This document shows, in pieces, positions 1 through 8,464 of a DNA stretch of 46,393 bases. Below the pieces are notes generated by a model. It ran no database searches, was not told where the DNA came from, and saw only the letters and a list, made by a program, of their open reading frames with translations. The translations under genes were made by a program, and so were the position numbers. Location: assembly GCF_003977685.1 (NCBI RefSeq), contig NZ_RYZH01000050.1, positions 1 through 46,393 of the forward strand, in the 5' to 3' direction. Source of the DNA: Tautonia sociabilis (lineage in GTDB: Bacteria; Planctomycetota; Planctomycetia; Isosphaerales; Isosphaeraceae). Numbering within the stretch: position 1 is the first letter of the stretch; every line of letters starts with the position of its first letter.

Positions 1-235
1 GGCGACTCCCGGTGTTTTCGCTGCAAGAACTGTGGATTCCAGAACGCGGAGGACAACGGCCGAGGCGAGCGGCGACTCCCGGTGTTTTCGCTGCAAGAAC
101 TGTGGATTCCAGAACGCGGAGGACAACCGGCCGAGGCGAGAGGTGGTCCCCTCGTTGTTCGCTGCGGAGTCGCGGAGGCGAGAACGCGGAGGACGACGCC
201 CGAGGCGAGAACGCCGAGGATGACAGGCGAGGCGA
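1..235. repeat. Array of ~70-bp tandem repeats, cut by the left window edge
   Basis: Bases 1-70 and 71-140 are near identical: the first 56 bases match exactly, then the second copy has one extra C. A third, diverged copy spans about 141-208 and keeps the core agaacgcggaggac and the end cgaggcgag. A partial fourth copy follows to about 235. All reading frames through it give arginine-rich low-complexity peptides, so it is treated as non-coding. The array probably continues to the left of the window. Confidence 0.8.
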
Positions 236-323
236 ATGATGGTTCCCTTGTTGTTCTTTGCGCCTTTGCACTTCTGCGCCGTTCTGCGCGAGAACGTCTT
301 CCTTTTCTCAGGAGCCCCCTCCC
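236..323. other. Leader region before the SDR gene
   Basis: This stretch is lower in GC than its surroundings and contains ttctttgcgcctttgcac followed by ttctgcgcgagaacg, which resembles a dispersed low-complexity intergenic motif family rather than a gene. An aggag ribosome binding site at 310-314 lies 9 bases before the SDR start at 324. A GTG or ATG further upstream in the same frame (258) would add residues that look unlike an SDR, so it is not used. Confidence 0.4.
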
Positions 324-1085
324 ATGCCTCCCGACCTTTCCGGCCTTCGTGTCGCCGTTCTCGGTTCGACCTCCGGGATTGGCCGGGCGACCGCGAGGGC
401 GATGGCGCGGTCGGGGGCCGACGTGATCGTTCACGGCAGGAGATCGCGGGAGGAGGCCGAGGCGATCGCGGCCGATTGCCTCGCCTTGGGATCGGCCCGA
501 TCGGCCGTGCTGATGGCCGACCTGGCCGATCGGGAGGCCGGCGACCGGCTCGTGGAAGAGGCGTGGGCGACCTGGGGAGGGCTCGACGCCTGGATCCAGA
601 TCGCCGGGGCCGACACCCTGACCGGCGAGGGCGCCCGGCTCGACTTCGACGCCAAGCTGGACCTGCTCTGGGCCGTCGACGTGGCGGCCGCGCTTCGGCT
701 CTGCCGCCGGGTCGGGCGCTTGATGAAGGCGAGCGGGCGCGGGATCATCCTCACCATGGGCTGGGATCAGGCTGAGACGGGGATGGAGGGGGACTCCGGC
801 GAGCTGTTCTCGGCCACCAAGGGGGCGGTGATGTGCTTCTCCCGGAGCCTCGCCCTGAGCCTCGCGCCGGAGGTCCGCGTCAACTGCCTGGCCCCGGGGT
901 GGATCAAGACCTCCTGGGGCGAGCAGGCTTCCGACGACTGGCAGCGCCGGGCCGTCTCCGAGACTCCCCTGGCCCGCTGGGGGACGCCGGAGGACGTGGC
1001 GGAGGTCGCCCGCTTCCTCGTCGGTCCCGGCTCCGGGTTCCTGACCGGCCAGATCATCCGCATCAACGGCGGCGCGATCCGCTGA
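324..1085 (+). CDS. SDR-family protein lacking the catalytic tyrosine
   Basis: The 253-residue protein has the classical short-chain dehydrogenase/reductase length. The N-terminal Rossmann nucleotide-binding motif GSTSGIG lies at residues 14-20, and the C-terminal region ends in the usual GQIIRINGG. The active-site YxxxK motif reads FSATK, with Phe162 in place of Tyr and Lys166 kept. The usual serine about 13 residues earlier is also missing (the region is GWDQ). Cofactor binding therefore looks intact, but normal proton-relay catalysis should be impaired. ATG 324 is chosen because it has an aggag site and matches the family N-terminus. It sits 14 bp before the pectate lyase gene and is probably the first gene of the operon. 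Substrate unknown. Confidence 0.85.
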   Translation: MPPDLSGLRVAVLGSTSGIGRATARAMARSGADVIVHGRRSREEAEAIAADCLALGSARSAVLMADLADREAGDRLVEEAWATWGGLDAWIQIAGADTLTGEGARLDFDAKLDLLWAVDVAAALRLCRRVGRLMKASGRGIILTMGWDQAETGMEGDSGELFSATKGAVMCFSRSLALSLAPEVRVNCLAPGWIKTSWGEQASDDWQRRAVSETPLARWGTPEDVAEVARFLVGPGSGFLTGQIIRINGGAIR

Positions 1086-1099
1086 CGGAGGGCCGACTC

Positions 1100-2566
1100 A
1101 TGGCGTTGCGACCCTGGCTGCTCCTGTTCCTGCTCGTCGCGCCGATGGCCGGTCGGGCCTCCGCCCGGCAGGGCGAAGGCGGAGGGCGCACCGACCCCCC
1201 TCGGGACGAGGCGCTGCTCGCCCTCAAGACAGCGATCGAGTTCTTCCACTGGGAGGTTTCCTCCCACGGCGGCTACGTCTGGCGCTACAGTTCGGACCTG
1301 ACCTCTCGCCGAGGCGAGGCGGTCGTCGGCCCGACGACCGTCTGGGTCCAGCCCCCCGGCACGCCGAGCGTCGGCGAGGCGATGCTCGACGCCTACCTCG
1401 CCTCGAACGACCCCGACGCGCTCGACGCCGCCCGGGATGCCGCCTATGCCCTCTGCAAGGGACAAATGCACTCCGGAGGATGGGACTACTCGATCGAGTT
1501 CGACCCGAGCAAGCGGCCCGAGTTCGACTATCGGGAGAATCCCAATCGTCCGACAACGGCCGGCCGGAACCGGCGCCGGACGACGCTCGACGACGACACG
1601 ACCCAGGCCTCGATCCGATTCCTCGTCCGCCTCGACGAGGCACTCGGCTTCGAGGACGCCCGCATCCACGACGCCGCTTCCTACGCCCTGGACGCCGTCC
1701 TCCGCGCCCAGTACCCCAACGGCGGCTGGTACGTCTGGTGGGATCGCTTTCCGGAACCCCCTTCCGAGCAGGAGTACCCCGTCCTGGCGGCCTCCTTCCC
1801 CGAGACCTGGCTCCGCGAGTGGCCGAACACCTGGGAGGGACGCTACGTCACCAACGACAACCTGATGTCCGACCTGATCGACACGCTGCTGCTCGCCCAT
1901 CGGACCTACGGCGAGCAGCGCTACCTCGACTCGGCCCGCAAGGCGGGCGACTTCCTCGTCCTCGCCCAGCTTCCCGAGCCCCAGCCCGCCTGGGCGCAGC
2001 AGTACAACGTGGCCATGCACCCCGAGTGGTCTCGCAAGTTCGAGCCGCCGGCCGTCACGGGAGGGGAGTCGCAGGGGATCCTCCAGGCCCTGATGCGGCT
2101 CTACGACGCGACCGGGGAGGAGACCTACCTGGAGCCGATCCCCCGGGCACTGGAGTACCTCCGCCGCTCTCGGCTCCCCGACGGCCGGCTCGCCCGCTTC
2201 TACGAGCTGGAGACGAACCGGCCGCTCTACTTCACGAAGGATTACACGCTGACCGACAGCAGCGACGACATGCCGACCCACTACGGGTTCATCGTTTCCT
2301 CAAGGCTGGATCGCATCGCCGCCGAGTACGAGGCGATCCGGGCCCGAGGAAGGCCGGCCGCTCCGGAGGCGCCGGGGCCCCCGAGGCTCTCCAGCGGGCT
2401 GGCCGAGCGAGCGAGGGAGGCGATCGCCGCGCTGGACGGTCGCGGCGCCTGGGTCGAGGAGGCGGACAACGGCTCGCCGATCATCAACTCGGCCACCTTC
2501 ATCCGGAACGTCCGCGTCCTGGCCGATTACCTCGCGGCGGTCGACGCGGCGGCGGAGTCCCGTTGA
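1100..2566 (+). CDS. Secreted pectate lyase, PL10-like
   Basis: The 488-residue protein has a signal peptide (a hydrophobic stretch at residues 5-20 ending at an ASA-type site). It is followed by an alpha-helical toroid-like domain resembling the pectic acid lyase family PF09492 (polysaccharide lyase 10). Recognised family features are SHGGYVWRYSSDL, PPGTPSVGEAML, SGGWDYSIEF, the acidic run DDDTTQASIRF and YPNGGWYVWW. Members cleave polygalacturonate by beta-elimination outside the cytoplasm. The start at 1100 has a cggagg site 8 bases upstream. Its position between an SDR gene and H4MPT genes is unexplained; pectin methyl esters are a methanol source, which could link it to C1 metabolism, but this is inference. 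Enzyme specificity is not proven. Confidence 0.8.
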   Translation: MALRPWLLLFLLVAPMAGRASARQGEGGGRTDPPRDEALLALKTAIEFFHWEVSSHGGYVWRYSSDLTSRRGEAVVGPTTVWVQPPGTPSVGEAMLDAYLASNDPDALDAARDAAYALCKGQMHSGGWDYSIEFDPSKRPEFDYRENPNRPTTAGRNRRRTTLDDDTTQASIRFLVRLDEALGFEDARIHDAASYALDAVLRAQYPNGGWYVWWDRFPEPPSEQEYPVLAASFPETWLREWPNTWEGRYVTNDNLMSDLIDTLLLAHRTYGEQRYLDSARKAGDFLVLAQLPEPQPAWAQQYNVAMHPEWSRKFEPPAVTGGESQGILQALMRLYDATGEETYLEPIPRALEYLRRSRLPDGRLARFYELETNRPLYFTKDYTLTDSSDDMPTHYGFIVSSRLDRIAAEYEAIRARGRPAAPEAPGPPRLSSGLAERAREAIAALDGRGAWVEEADNGSPIINSATFIRNVRVLADYLAAVDAAAESR

Positions 2567-2599
2567 CGATGGGCCGGGGGTGGGTGCGACAATCGGTCC

Positions 2600-4036
2600 A
2601 TGTCGAAGTCGAATGAGCGCGATCGCCCCCGCATCCTGTTCGTCACTGGCCGGCTCGCCGAGTTCGCGTTGCGCCAGGTGCTCGACGACCTCGCGCCGAG
2701 GGCGGGCTTCGAGGGGGAGGTCGCGGTGCTGCCGATCACGGTGGCGGCCCTGATGCCCTCCCCCTGGATCGCCCGACACCTGGAGGTCCCTCCCGGGATC
2801 GACCGGGTGATCGTGCCGGGAATGTGCAAGGGGGACCTGGAGCCGGTGCGGGAGAAGACCGGCGTTCCGGTCGAGCGGGGGCCGGACGACCTCCGGGAGC
2901 TGCCCCGGTGGTTCGGCCTCGACGGCCCGAAGGCCGACGGCTACGGGGCGTTCGACATCGAGATCCTCGCGGAGATCAACCACGCGCCGACCCGTTCGAT
3001 CGAGGAGCTGGTCGCCCAGGCCGACCGCTTCGCCGCCGAGGGGGCCGACCGGATCGACCTGGGCTGCGACCCCGGCGGCCCCTGGGGAGGGGTGGGGGAG
3101 GCGGTGCGGGCGCTTCGGGAGCGGGGGTACCGCGTCTCGATCGACAGCTTCGACCCGGTCGAGGTCGAATCGGCGATCGCGGCCGGGGCGGACCTGGTCC
3201 TGAGCGTCAACGGCTCGAACCGGGATCGGGCGGCCGACTGGGGCGTGGAGGTGGTCGTCATTCCGGATCGAGTCGGCACGCTGGAGGGGCTGGAGGCGTC
3301 GATCGAGTTCCTGGAGGCGAAGGGGGTCCCGTTCCGGATCGACCCGATCGTGGAGCCGATCGGCTTCGGCTTCGCCGAGTCGCTCGGCCGGTACCTGAAC
3401 ACTCGGCGCCGCTTTCCCGAGGCGGCGATGATGATGGGGGTGGGGAACCTGACCGAGCTGACCGACGTCGATTCGAGCGGGATGAACGTCGCCCTGATCG
3501 GCTTTTGCCAGGAGCTTCGGATCGGCAGCGTGCTGACGACGGCGGTCATCAACTGGGCGAGGTCGTCGGTGCGGGAGATCGACCTGGCGCGGCGGCTCTC
3601 CTATCATGCCGTGACCCACCGGACGCTGCCGAAGCACCTGGAGCCGGGCCTGGTCGTGCTCCGGGACCCGACCGTGCCGGCCTTCGGCCGGTCCAACCTG
3701 GAGGAGCTTCAGCGCCGGGTTCGCGACCCGAACTGGCGGATCTTTGCCGAGGACGGCATGATCTACGCCCTGAACCACGCGCACTTCCTGGCCGACGCCG
3801 ACCCGTTCGCCCTGTTCGACCGCATGGGAGTGGACGACCCGGAGCATGCCTTCTATCTCGGTTACGAGCTGGCCAAGGCCCGGACCGCCCTGACCCTGGG
3901 CAAGCACTATCGCCAGGACCAGGCGCTCGACTGGGGCCATTTGACCCAGCCGGAGGTCAGCGCCGTCGAGCGTCGCCATCGGGAGCGCGACCGGCATCGC
4001 CGCCGCGATCGCGAGGCGAGGGAGGCCGGGTCGTGA
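2600..4036 (+). CDS. DUF6513, dihydropteroate synthase-like protein of H4MPT synthesis
   Basis: The 478-residue protein combines an N-terminal DUF6513-type region (FVTGRLAEFALRQVLDDL at about residues 13-30) with a TIM-barrel region related to dihydropteroate synthase. DHPS-like elements include IDLGCDPGGP, VSIDSFDPVEVESAI and MMMGVGNLTELTD. In methylotrophs and Planctomycetes this family co-occurs with H4MPT genes and is thought to take part in assembling the pterin to beta-RFAP. The C-terminus is rich in Arg and His. Its stop codon overlaps the GTG of the next gene as GTGA, indicating translational coupling with the RFAP synthase fusion. The family is clear; the exact reaction is not. Confidence 0.85.
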   Translation: MSKSNERDRPRILFVTGRLAEFALRQVLDDLAPRAGFEGEVAVLPITVAALMPSPWIARHLEVPPGIDRVIVPGMCKGDLEPVREKTGVPVERGPDDLRELPRWFGLDGPKADGYGAFDIEILAEINHAPTRSIEELVAQADRFAAEGADRIDLGCDPGGPWGGVGEAVRALRERGYRVSIDSFDPVEVESAIAAGADLVLSVNGSNRDRAADWGVEVVVIPDRVGTLEGLEASIEFLEAKGVPFRIDPIVEPIGFGFAESLGRYLNTRRRFPEAAMMMGVGNLTELTDVDSSGMNVALIGFCQELRIGSVLTTAVINWARSSVREIDLARRLSYHAVTHRTLPKHLEPGLVVLRDPTVPAFGRSNLEELQRRVRDPNWRIFAEDGMIYALNHAHFLADADPFALFDRMGVDDPEHAFYLGYELAKARTALTLGKHYRQDQALDWGHLTQPEVSAVERRHRERDRHRRRDREAREAGS

Positions 4037-5661
4037 TCCTCGAGGGCATCGTCACCACGATTGGGCCGGACGGGGCGCTGAATGTCGCTCCGATGGGGCC
4101 GGTCGTCGAGCCGGGAGGGCTGGATCGGTTCGTCCTGCGCCCGTACACCGGCTCGACGACGTATCGCAACCTGAAGGCCCTTGGCGAGGGGGTGCTGCAC
4201 GTCACCGACGACGTGCTCACCGTGGCCCGGGGGGCGATTGGCACTCTCGAGCCGGACAAGGTCCCGACCCGGCCGGCCGAGGTGGTGCGGGGGCGGATCC
4301 TCGTCTCGGCCTGCCGATACGTCGAGTTCCGGGTGGTTGACCTGGACGATCGCGAGGAGCGGGCGACGATCCGGTGCGAGGCCGTCGCCTCGGGCCGGCT
4401 CCGCGACTTCTTCGGCCTGAACCGGGCGAAGCACGCGGTCGTCGAGGCGGCGATCCTCGCCACCCGCACCGACTTTTTGCCCCTGGCCGAGATCCTGGAG
4501 CAGTACGACCGGCTGGCCACGCTCGTCGAGAAGACGGCCGGGCCGGACGAGCGGCTGGCCTTCGACCTGCTTCGGGACCATGTCACGTCGATCGCCCGAC
4601 GGCGAGGGGTGTCCCTCCCCGGCCAGGGGCCGGGTGTGCCCGAGGCGGTTCGCGTGCGGACCTCCAGCCGGCTGCACTTCGGCCCGCTGGCGTGGGGGGC
4701 GTCGGCGTCGGGCCGGCGGTTCGGCGGCGTCGGCCTGATGATCGAGCATCCGGGAGTTCAGTTGCGGGCGCAGCAGGCCGAGGACTGGGCGATCACCGGC
4801 ATGATCGGCCTCCGGCCGAGGGCGTCGGACTTCGCCTCCCGCGTGCTCTTCCAGCTGGCGAGGAAGATGGACCGGGCCCGGGCGCTGGCGACCTTGCTGC
4901 ACCTGGAGCAGGCCCCTCCGGAGCACGTCGGCCTGGGCACGGGGACGCAGCTCGGCCTGGCGATCGCTCGGGCGATCACGCTGGTCAACGGCAAGGGAGA
5001 GCTGCCGGCGCATCGGCTGGCGGCCCTGACCGGCCGGGGAGCACGGTCGGGGATCGGCATTCTCGGCTTCGATCGCGGGGGGCTGATCGTTGACGGGGGG
5101 CACCGCGCTCCTGGATCTCCCGCCCCGCTGGTGGCTCACGCCGAGTTCCCCGACGACTGGGCCGTGCTCGTCGTGATTCCGGCCTCCCCGCCCGGTTTGC
5201 ACGGCGAGGCCGAGCGCGCCGCCTTCCGGGAACTGCCCCCCATGCCCGAGGCGACCAGCGATCGCCTCTGCCGCCTCGTCCTGCTCGGGCTTCTGCCGAG
5301 CATCGCCGAGCGGGACCTGCCCGGGTTCGGGGCGGCGCTGGAGGAGTTCCAGGAGCTCGTCGGCCGCTGGTTCGCCCCCGCCCAGGGGGGCGGGCTGTAT
5401 GCCGGGCCGGAGGTCGAGGAGGTCGCCCGCTTTCTCAAGGACCGAGGGCTGCACGGCGTCGGTCAGAGTTCCTGGGGCCCAACGCTCTACGGTTTCGACG
5501 ACGGCCCCGAGGACCGTCGGGCCGAGCTGCTGGCCGACCTTCGCGAGCGCTTCCACCTTCGCTCCGCTCGCGCCTTCTGGACGCGGGCCTCCCGGACCGG
5601 CGCGAGCTGGGAGGCGATCGAGCCGACTCCAGTCGAGGAGCAGGGCCTCGGCCATCATTGA
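4033..5661 (+). CDS. DUF447 domain fused to beta-RFAP synthase
   Basis: A single uninterrupted frame of 542 residues joins two proteins. Residues 1-190 are a DUF447-type domain (split-barrel, flavin-reductase-like; it begins ILEGIVTTIGPDGALNVAPMG). Residues 206-542 are a beta-ribofuranosylaminobenzene 5'-phosphate synthase of the GHMP kinase fold, beginning VRVRTSSRLHFGPL and with the glycine-rich loop GLGTGTQLGLAIA at about 300-312. RFAP synthase condenses p-hydroxybenzoate or p-aminobenzoate with PRPP, the first committed step of H4MPT synthesis. DUF447 proteins are usually separate and of unknown function. No stop codon separates the two parts; an internal GTG near 4650 could still give a separate RFAPS. 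The GTG start is coupled to the preceding stop. Confidence 0.85.
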   Translation: MILEGIVTTIGPDGALNVAPMGPVVEPGGLDRFVLRPYTGSTTYRNLKALGEGVLHVTDDVLTVARGAIGTLEPDKVPTRPAEVVRGRILVSACRYVEFRVVDLDDREERATIRCEAVASGRLRDFFGLNRAKHAVVEAAILATRTDFLPLAEILEQYDRLATLVEKTAGPDERLAFDLLRDHVTSIARRRGVSLPGQGPGVPEAVRVRTSSRLHFGPLAWGASASGRRFGGVGLMIEHPGVQLRAQQAEDWAITGMIGLRPRASDFASRVLFQLARKMDRARALATLLHLEQAPPEHVGLGTGTQLGLAIARAITLVNGKGELPAHRLAALTGRGARSGIGILGFDRGGLIVDGGHRAPGSPAPLVAHAEFPDDWAVLVVIPASPPGLHGEAERAAFRELPPMPEATSDRLCRLVLLGLLPSIAERDLPGFGAALEEFQELVGRWFAPAQGGGLYAGPEVEEVARFLKDRGLHGVGQSSWGPTLYGFDDGPEDRRAELLADLRERFHLRSARAFWTRASRTGASWEAIEPTPVEEQGLGHH

Positions 5662-5760
5662 ACCCTCACCGGGCTCGAGCCGTTGCCGGGGCCGACCTCG
5701 GCGGCTATCGTGGGTCCGCCTCCCAAACCGCACCATCCCGATCGCACGCCCCGGGCCGCC

Positions 5761-6585
5761 ATGCCGCTGCTGATGACCTGGACCGCCTCGACGTCGCTGC
5801 CTGTCGAATCCGACGCCCTTCGACCCGACGTGATCGCCGGGCGATCGGCCGAGGAGGTGGCGGGGCTCCCGGCCCGGGTCGGGAAGGAGACGGTCCCGCT
5901 CGGCGACCTGTTCCGGATCGAAGGGGAAGGCGGCGACGGCCACCTGATCCTCGAAGGGGACCTGGCGCACGTCCGCCGGATCGGCGCGGGGATGGCCTCG
6001 GGGAGGTTGACGATCCGAGGGGATGTGGGGCCTCACCTCGGGGCGGAGATGCTCGGCGGCACGATCGAGCTGACCGGAGCCGCCTCCTCCTGGGCCGGGG
6101 CCGAGATGCGGGGGGGATTGATCCGCATTCGGGGAGCGGCCGGAGACGCGCTGGGAGCCGCCTATCCCGGGAGCCGTCGGGGGATGCGGGACGGGGAGAT
6201 CCTGGTCGAAGGACCCGTCGGTCGGGATGCCGGACTGGCGATGCGGCGGGGGCTGATCGCCGTTTCGGGTCCGGCCAGCGACGGGCTTGGCCGGGGGATG
6301 ATCGCCGGCTCGATCCTGGCGTTCGGTCGTGTCGGCCGGCTCGTCGGGGCGGGGATGAAGCGGGGGACGATCGCACTGTTCGACCCGGGGCCGTCGTTCG
6401 AGCCCTCGCCGACCTTCGCCGCCTCGGGGAGCTTCGCGATGCCGGTCCTGACGATCCTGCTGCGCCACCTCCTCGATCGCGGCTTCCCGGTCCCGGCGGG
6501 CCTGGAAGGGGCGAGCGTCTCCCGGTACAACGGGGATCTGCTGGATCGAGGGCAGGGGGAGATCCTCTGCCTCGAGGCCGACTGA
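5761..6585 (+). CDS. fhcC: Formylmethanofuran dehydrogenase subunit C (FhcC)
   Basis: The 274-residue protein contains the repeated glycine-rich beta-helix motif of FwdC/FhcC and the glutamate synthase alpha C-terminal domain: GGTIELTG, MRGGLIRIRG, GMRDGEILVEG, MRRGLIAVSG and MKRGTIALF at regular spacing. In bacteria FhcC is a subunit of the formyltransferase/hydrolase complex that transfers formyl from H4MPT to methanofuran and hydrolyses it to formate. The A, B and D subunits are not in this window, so the complex must be encoded at several loci. ATG 5761 is chosen because the homology begins there; upstream codons in frame are low complexity and no clear ribosome binding site is seen. Confidence 0.88.
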   Translation: MPLLMTWTASTSLPVESDALRPDVIAGRSAEEVAGLPARVGKETVPLGDLFRIEGEGGDGHLILEGDLAHVRRIGAGMASGRLTIRGDVGPHLGAEMLGGTIELTGAASSWAGAEMRGGLIRIRGAAGDALGAAYPGSRRGMRDGEILVEGPVGRDAGLAMRRGLIAVSGPASDGLGRGMIAGSILAFGRVGRLVGAGMKRGTIALFDPGPSFEPSPTFAASGSFAMPVLTILLRHLLDRGFPVPAGLEGASVSRYNGDLLDRGQGEILCLEAD

Positions 6586-6612
6586 ACCCCGCTCCCCCGT
6601 GCCGGATCCCCC

Positions 6613-7566
6613 ATGACGCTCAACGACCGAGCCGCCCGACGGGTTGAGGCCCTCCTGTCCCGCGCCGAGGAGCGCCGAGTCCGGGTGATCGAGGTGCCGG
6701 GCGGCGGTCGCGTGGTCGATTGCGGCGTCGAGGCGGCGGGAGGGCTGCTCGCCGGGCTCGACCTGGCCCGGATCTGCATGGCGGACCTGGCGGAGATCGC
6801 CCTGGTGCCGGGGATCGTCGGCGACCGCTCGAGCCCGGTCGTGCAGGTGGCCACCGATCACCCGGTTTCCTCCTGCCTGGCCAGCCAGTACGCCGGCTGG
6901 CAGCTTGCGCGGGGAGACTTCTTCGCCATGGGCTCCGGCCCGATGCGAGCCGCCTGGGGGGGCGAGGCGGTGTTCGACGCGATCGGCTGCCGAGAAGAGG
7001 CCGGCGCGGTGGTGGGAGTGCTCGAAGGGAGGGCCATCCCGACGCCGGAGGTCATGGCCCTGGTCGCCGAGTCCTGCCGGGTGACGCCGACAGCGGTGAC
7101 GCTCCTGATCGCGCCGACCGCCAGCCTGGCCGGCGGGGTCCAGGTGGTGGCTCGGTCGGTCGAGACGGGCCTGCACAAGCTGCACGAGCTGGGCTTCGAC
7201 CTCTCCCGGATCGTCTCCGCATTCGGGACCGCCCCGCTGCCCCCGGTCGCCGGGGACGACCTGGCCGCGATCGGCCGGACCAACGACGCGATCCTCTACG
7301 GCGGTCGGGTCGTCTTCGACGTGACCGGCGACGACGACAGCCTCCTCGAGATCGGCCCGAAGGTTCCGTCGTCCTCCTCCCGGGATCACGGCGAGCCGTT
7401 CGCCGCGGTTTTCTCCCGATACAACCACGACTTCTACGCGGTCGATCCCCACCTCTTCAGCCCGGCCGAGGTCGTCTTCCGCAACCTCCAGACCGGCCGC
7501 TGCTTCGCCTTCGGCCGGGTCGAGCCCGAGGTCCTGGCGCGGTCGTTCGGCACCGAGGCCGGTTGA
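6613..7566 (+). CDS. mch: Methenyl-H4MPT cyclohydrolase
   Basis: The 317-residue protein matches Mch in length and order of motifs: an N-terminal LNDRAARRVEALL helix, CGVEAAGGLLAGLDLARICM, the block VVQVATDHPVSSCLASQYAGW and FFAMGSGPMRA, and the late block GRTNDAILYGG. Mch reversibly hydrolyses methenyl-H4MPT to formyl-H4MPT in the cytoplasm, midway in H4MPT-linked formaldehyde oxidation. It lies 27 bp after fhcC and 7 bp before an ATP-grasp gene. No Shine-Dalgarno is visible before ATG 6613, as for several genes here, so coupling to the upstream gene is likely. Identification is firm. Confidence 0.95.
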   Translation: MTLNDRAARRVEALLSRAEERRVRVIEVPGGGRVVDCGVEAAGGLLAGLDLARICMADLAEIALVPGIVGDRSSPVVQVATDHPVSSCLASQYAGWQLARGDFFAMGSGPMRAAWGGEAVFDAIGCREEAGAVVGVLEGRAIPTPEVMALVAESCRVTPTAVTLLIAPTASLAGGVQVVARSVETGLHKLHELGFDLSRIVSAFGTAPLPPVAGDDLAAIGRTNDAILYGGRVVFDVTGDDDSLLEIGPKVPSSSSRDHGEPFAAVFSRYNHDFYAVDPHLFSPAEVVFRNLQTGRCFAFGRVEPEVLARSFGTEAG

Positions 7567-7573
7567 GCCTTCG

Positions 7574-8464
7574 ATGCCGAAGCACGTCGTCGCGCTGGTT
7601 TCCGGCTCCGGCTGGCACGTCCAGGATCTGATCCGGGCGGCGGGGAGGCTCGGTCTCCGGTTCGATGCGGTCCCGTTCCCGAGGGTGTCGGCTCTCCTCG
7701 GCGACGGGCCGGCACGGATCGAGGCGGGCGGGATCGACCTGGGGGCGGTCGATGGGGTCCTGGTCCGGATGATGCCCCCCGGGTCGCTGGAGCAGGTCGT
7801 CTTCCGGATGGACGCCCTTCACCGCCTGGAGGCGGCCGGCGTGCCGGTGCTCAACCCGCCGAGGGCGGTCGAGGCGGCGGTCGACAAGTTCCTCTCGCTG
7901 GCCAAGCTCGACGAGCAGGGGTTGCCCGTGCCTCCGACCTGGGTCGGCGAATCGGCCCGGGAGGCGATCGACGCCTTCCTCGCCCTAGGAGGTGACGCGG
8001 TCATCAAGCCCCTCTTCGGCGCCGAGGGGAGGGGGCTCGTGCGGGTGTCCGACCCGGAGCTGGCGGCCCGAGTCCTTCGCGCATTGGAACGCATCGGCGC
8101 GACGTTGTACGTTCAGAAGCACATCAGGAACCTGGGCCGGGACCTGCGCGCCTTCGTCCTCGGGGGCCGGGTCCTGGGGGCGATCCGACGGACGGCGGCC
8201 GGCGGCGAGTGGCGGACGAACGTCGCCCTCGGCGGCAGCGCGGAGCCAGTGACGCTCGACCCCGAGGGCGAGCGCCTCGCCCTGGCCGCCGCCGAGGCGG
8301 TGGGGGCCCGAATGGCGGGGGTCGACCTGCTTCCCGACGAGGACTCGGGCCGGCTGGTCGTCCTGGAGGTCAACGCCGTTCCCGGCTGGCGGGCGCTGGC
8401 CGGGGCGACGGGGGTCGACGTGGCGTCGGCGATCCTGGAGGAGCTATGCTCGACGGGGCGATGA
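7574..8464 (+). CDS. RimK/MptN-like ATP-grasp ligase
   Basis: The 296-residue protein is an ATP-grasp enzyme of the RimK group. It has an N-terminal pre-ATP-grasp domain, the ATP-binding segment AVIKPLFGAEGRGL (about residues 142-155), YVQKHI, and the metal-binding ExN segment VLEVNAVPGW near residue 265. Relatives add alpha-linked glutamate to an acceptor; MptN of methanogens adds glutamate to H4MPT. Its place between mch and a CitG-like gene suggests that it modifies H4MPT or methanofuran side chains, although methanofuran glutamylation is also possible. Its last codons overlap the next start as ATGA. The family is firm; the substrate is inferred from context. Confidence 0.85.
   Translation: MPKHVVALVSGSGWHVQDLIRAAGRLGLRFDAVPFPRVSALLGDGPARIEAGGIDLGAVDGVLVRMMPPGSLEQVVFRMDALHRLEAAGVPVLNPPRAVEAAVDKFLSLAKLDEQGLPVPPTWVGESAREAIDAFLALGGDAVIKPLFGAEGRGLVRVSDPELAARVLRALERIGATLYVQKHIRNLGRDLRAFVLGGRVLGAIRRTAAGGEWRTNVALGGSAEPVTLDPEGERLALAAAEAVGARMAGVDLLPDEDSGRLVVLEVNAVPGWRALAGATGVDVASAILEELCSTGR

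Noticed and set aside
1..235. CRISPR array
   Set aside because: The repeats are directly adjacent, about 70 bp long, without unique spacers, and no cas gene is present.
1..239. Overlapping small frames in the left-end repeats
   Set aside because: Three frames are open at once because of the repeat composition; no ribosome binding site or homology.
3907..7452. 1181-codon minus-strand frame opposite the H4MPT genes
   Set aside because: It mirrors fhcC, mch and RFAPS in the antisense; composition is Gly/Arg/Asp-rich with no motif. Similar antisense frames at 22186-25083, 24558-27443 and 32022-35186 were rejected too.
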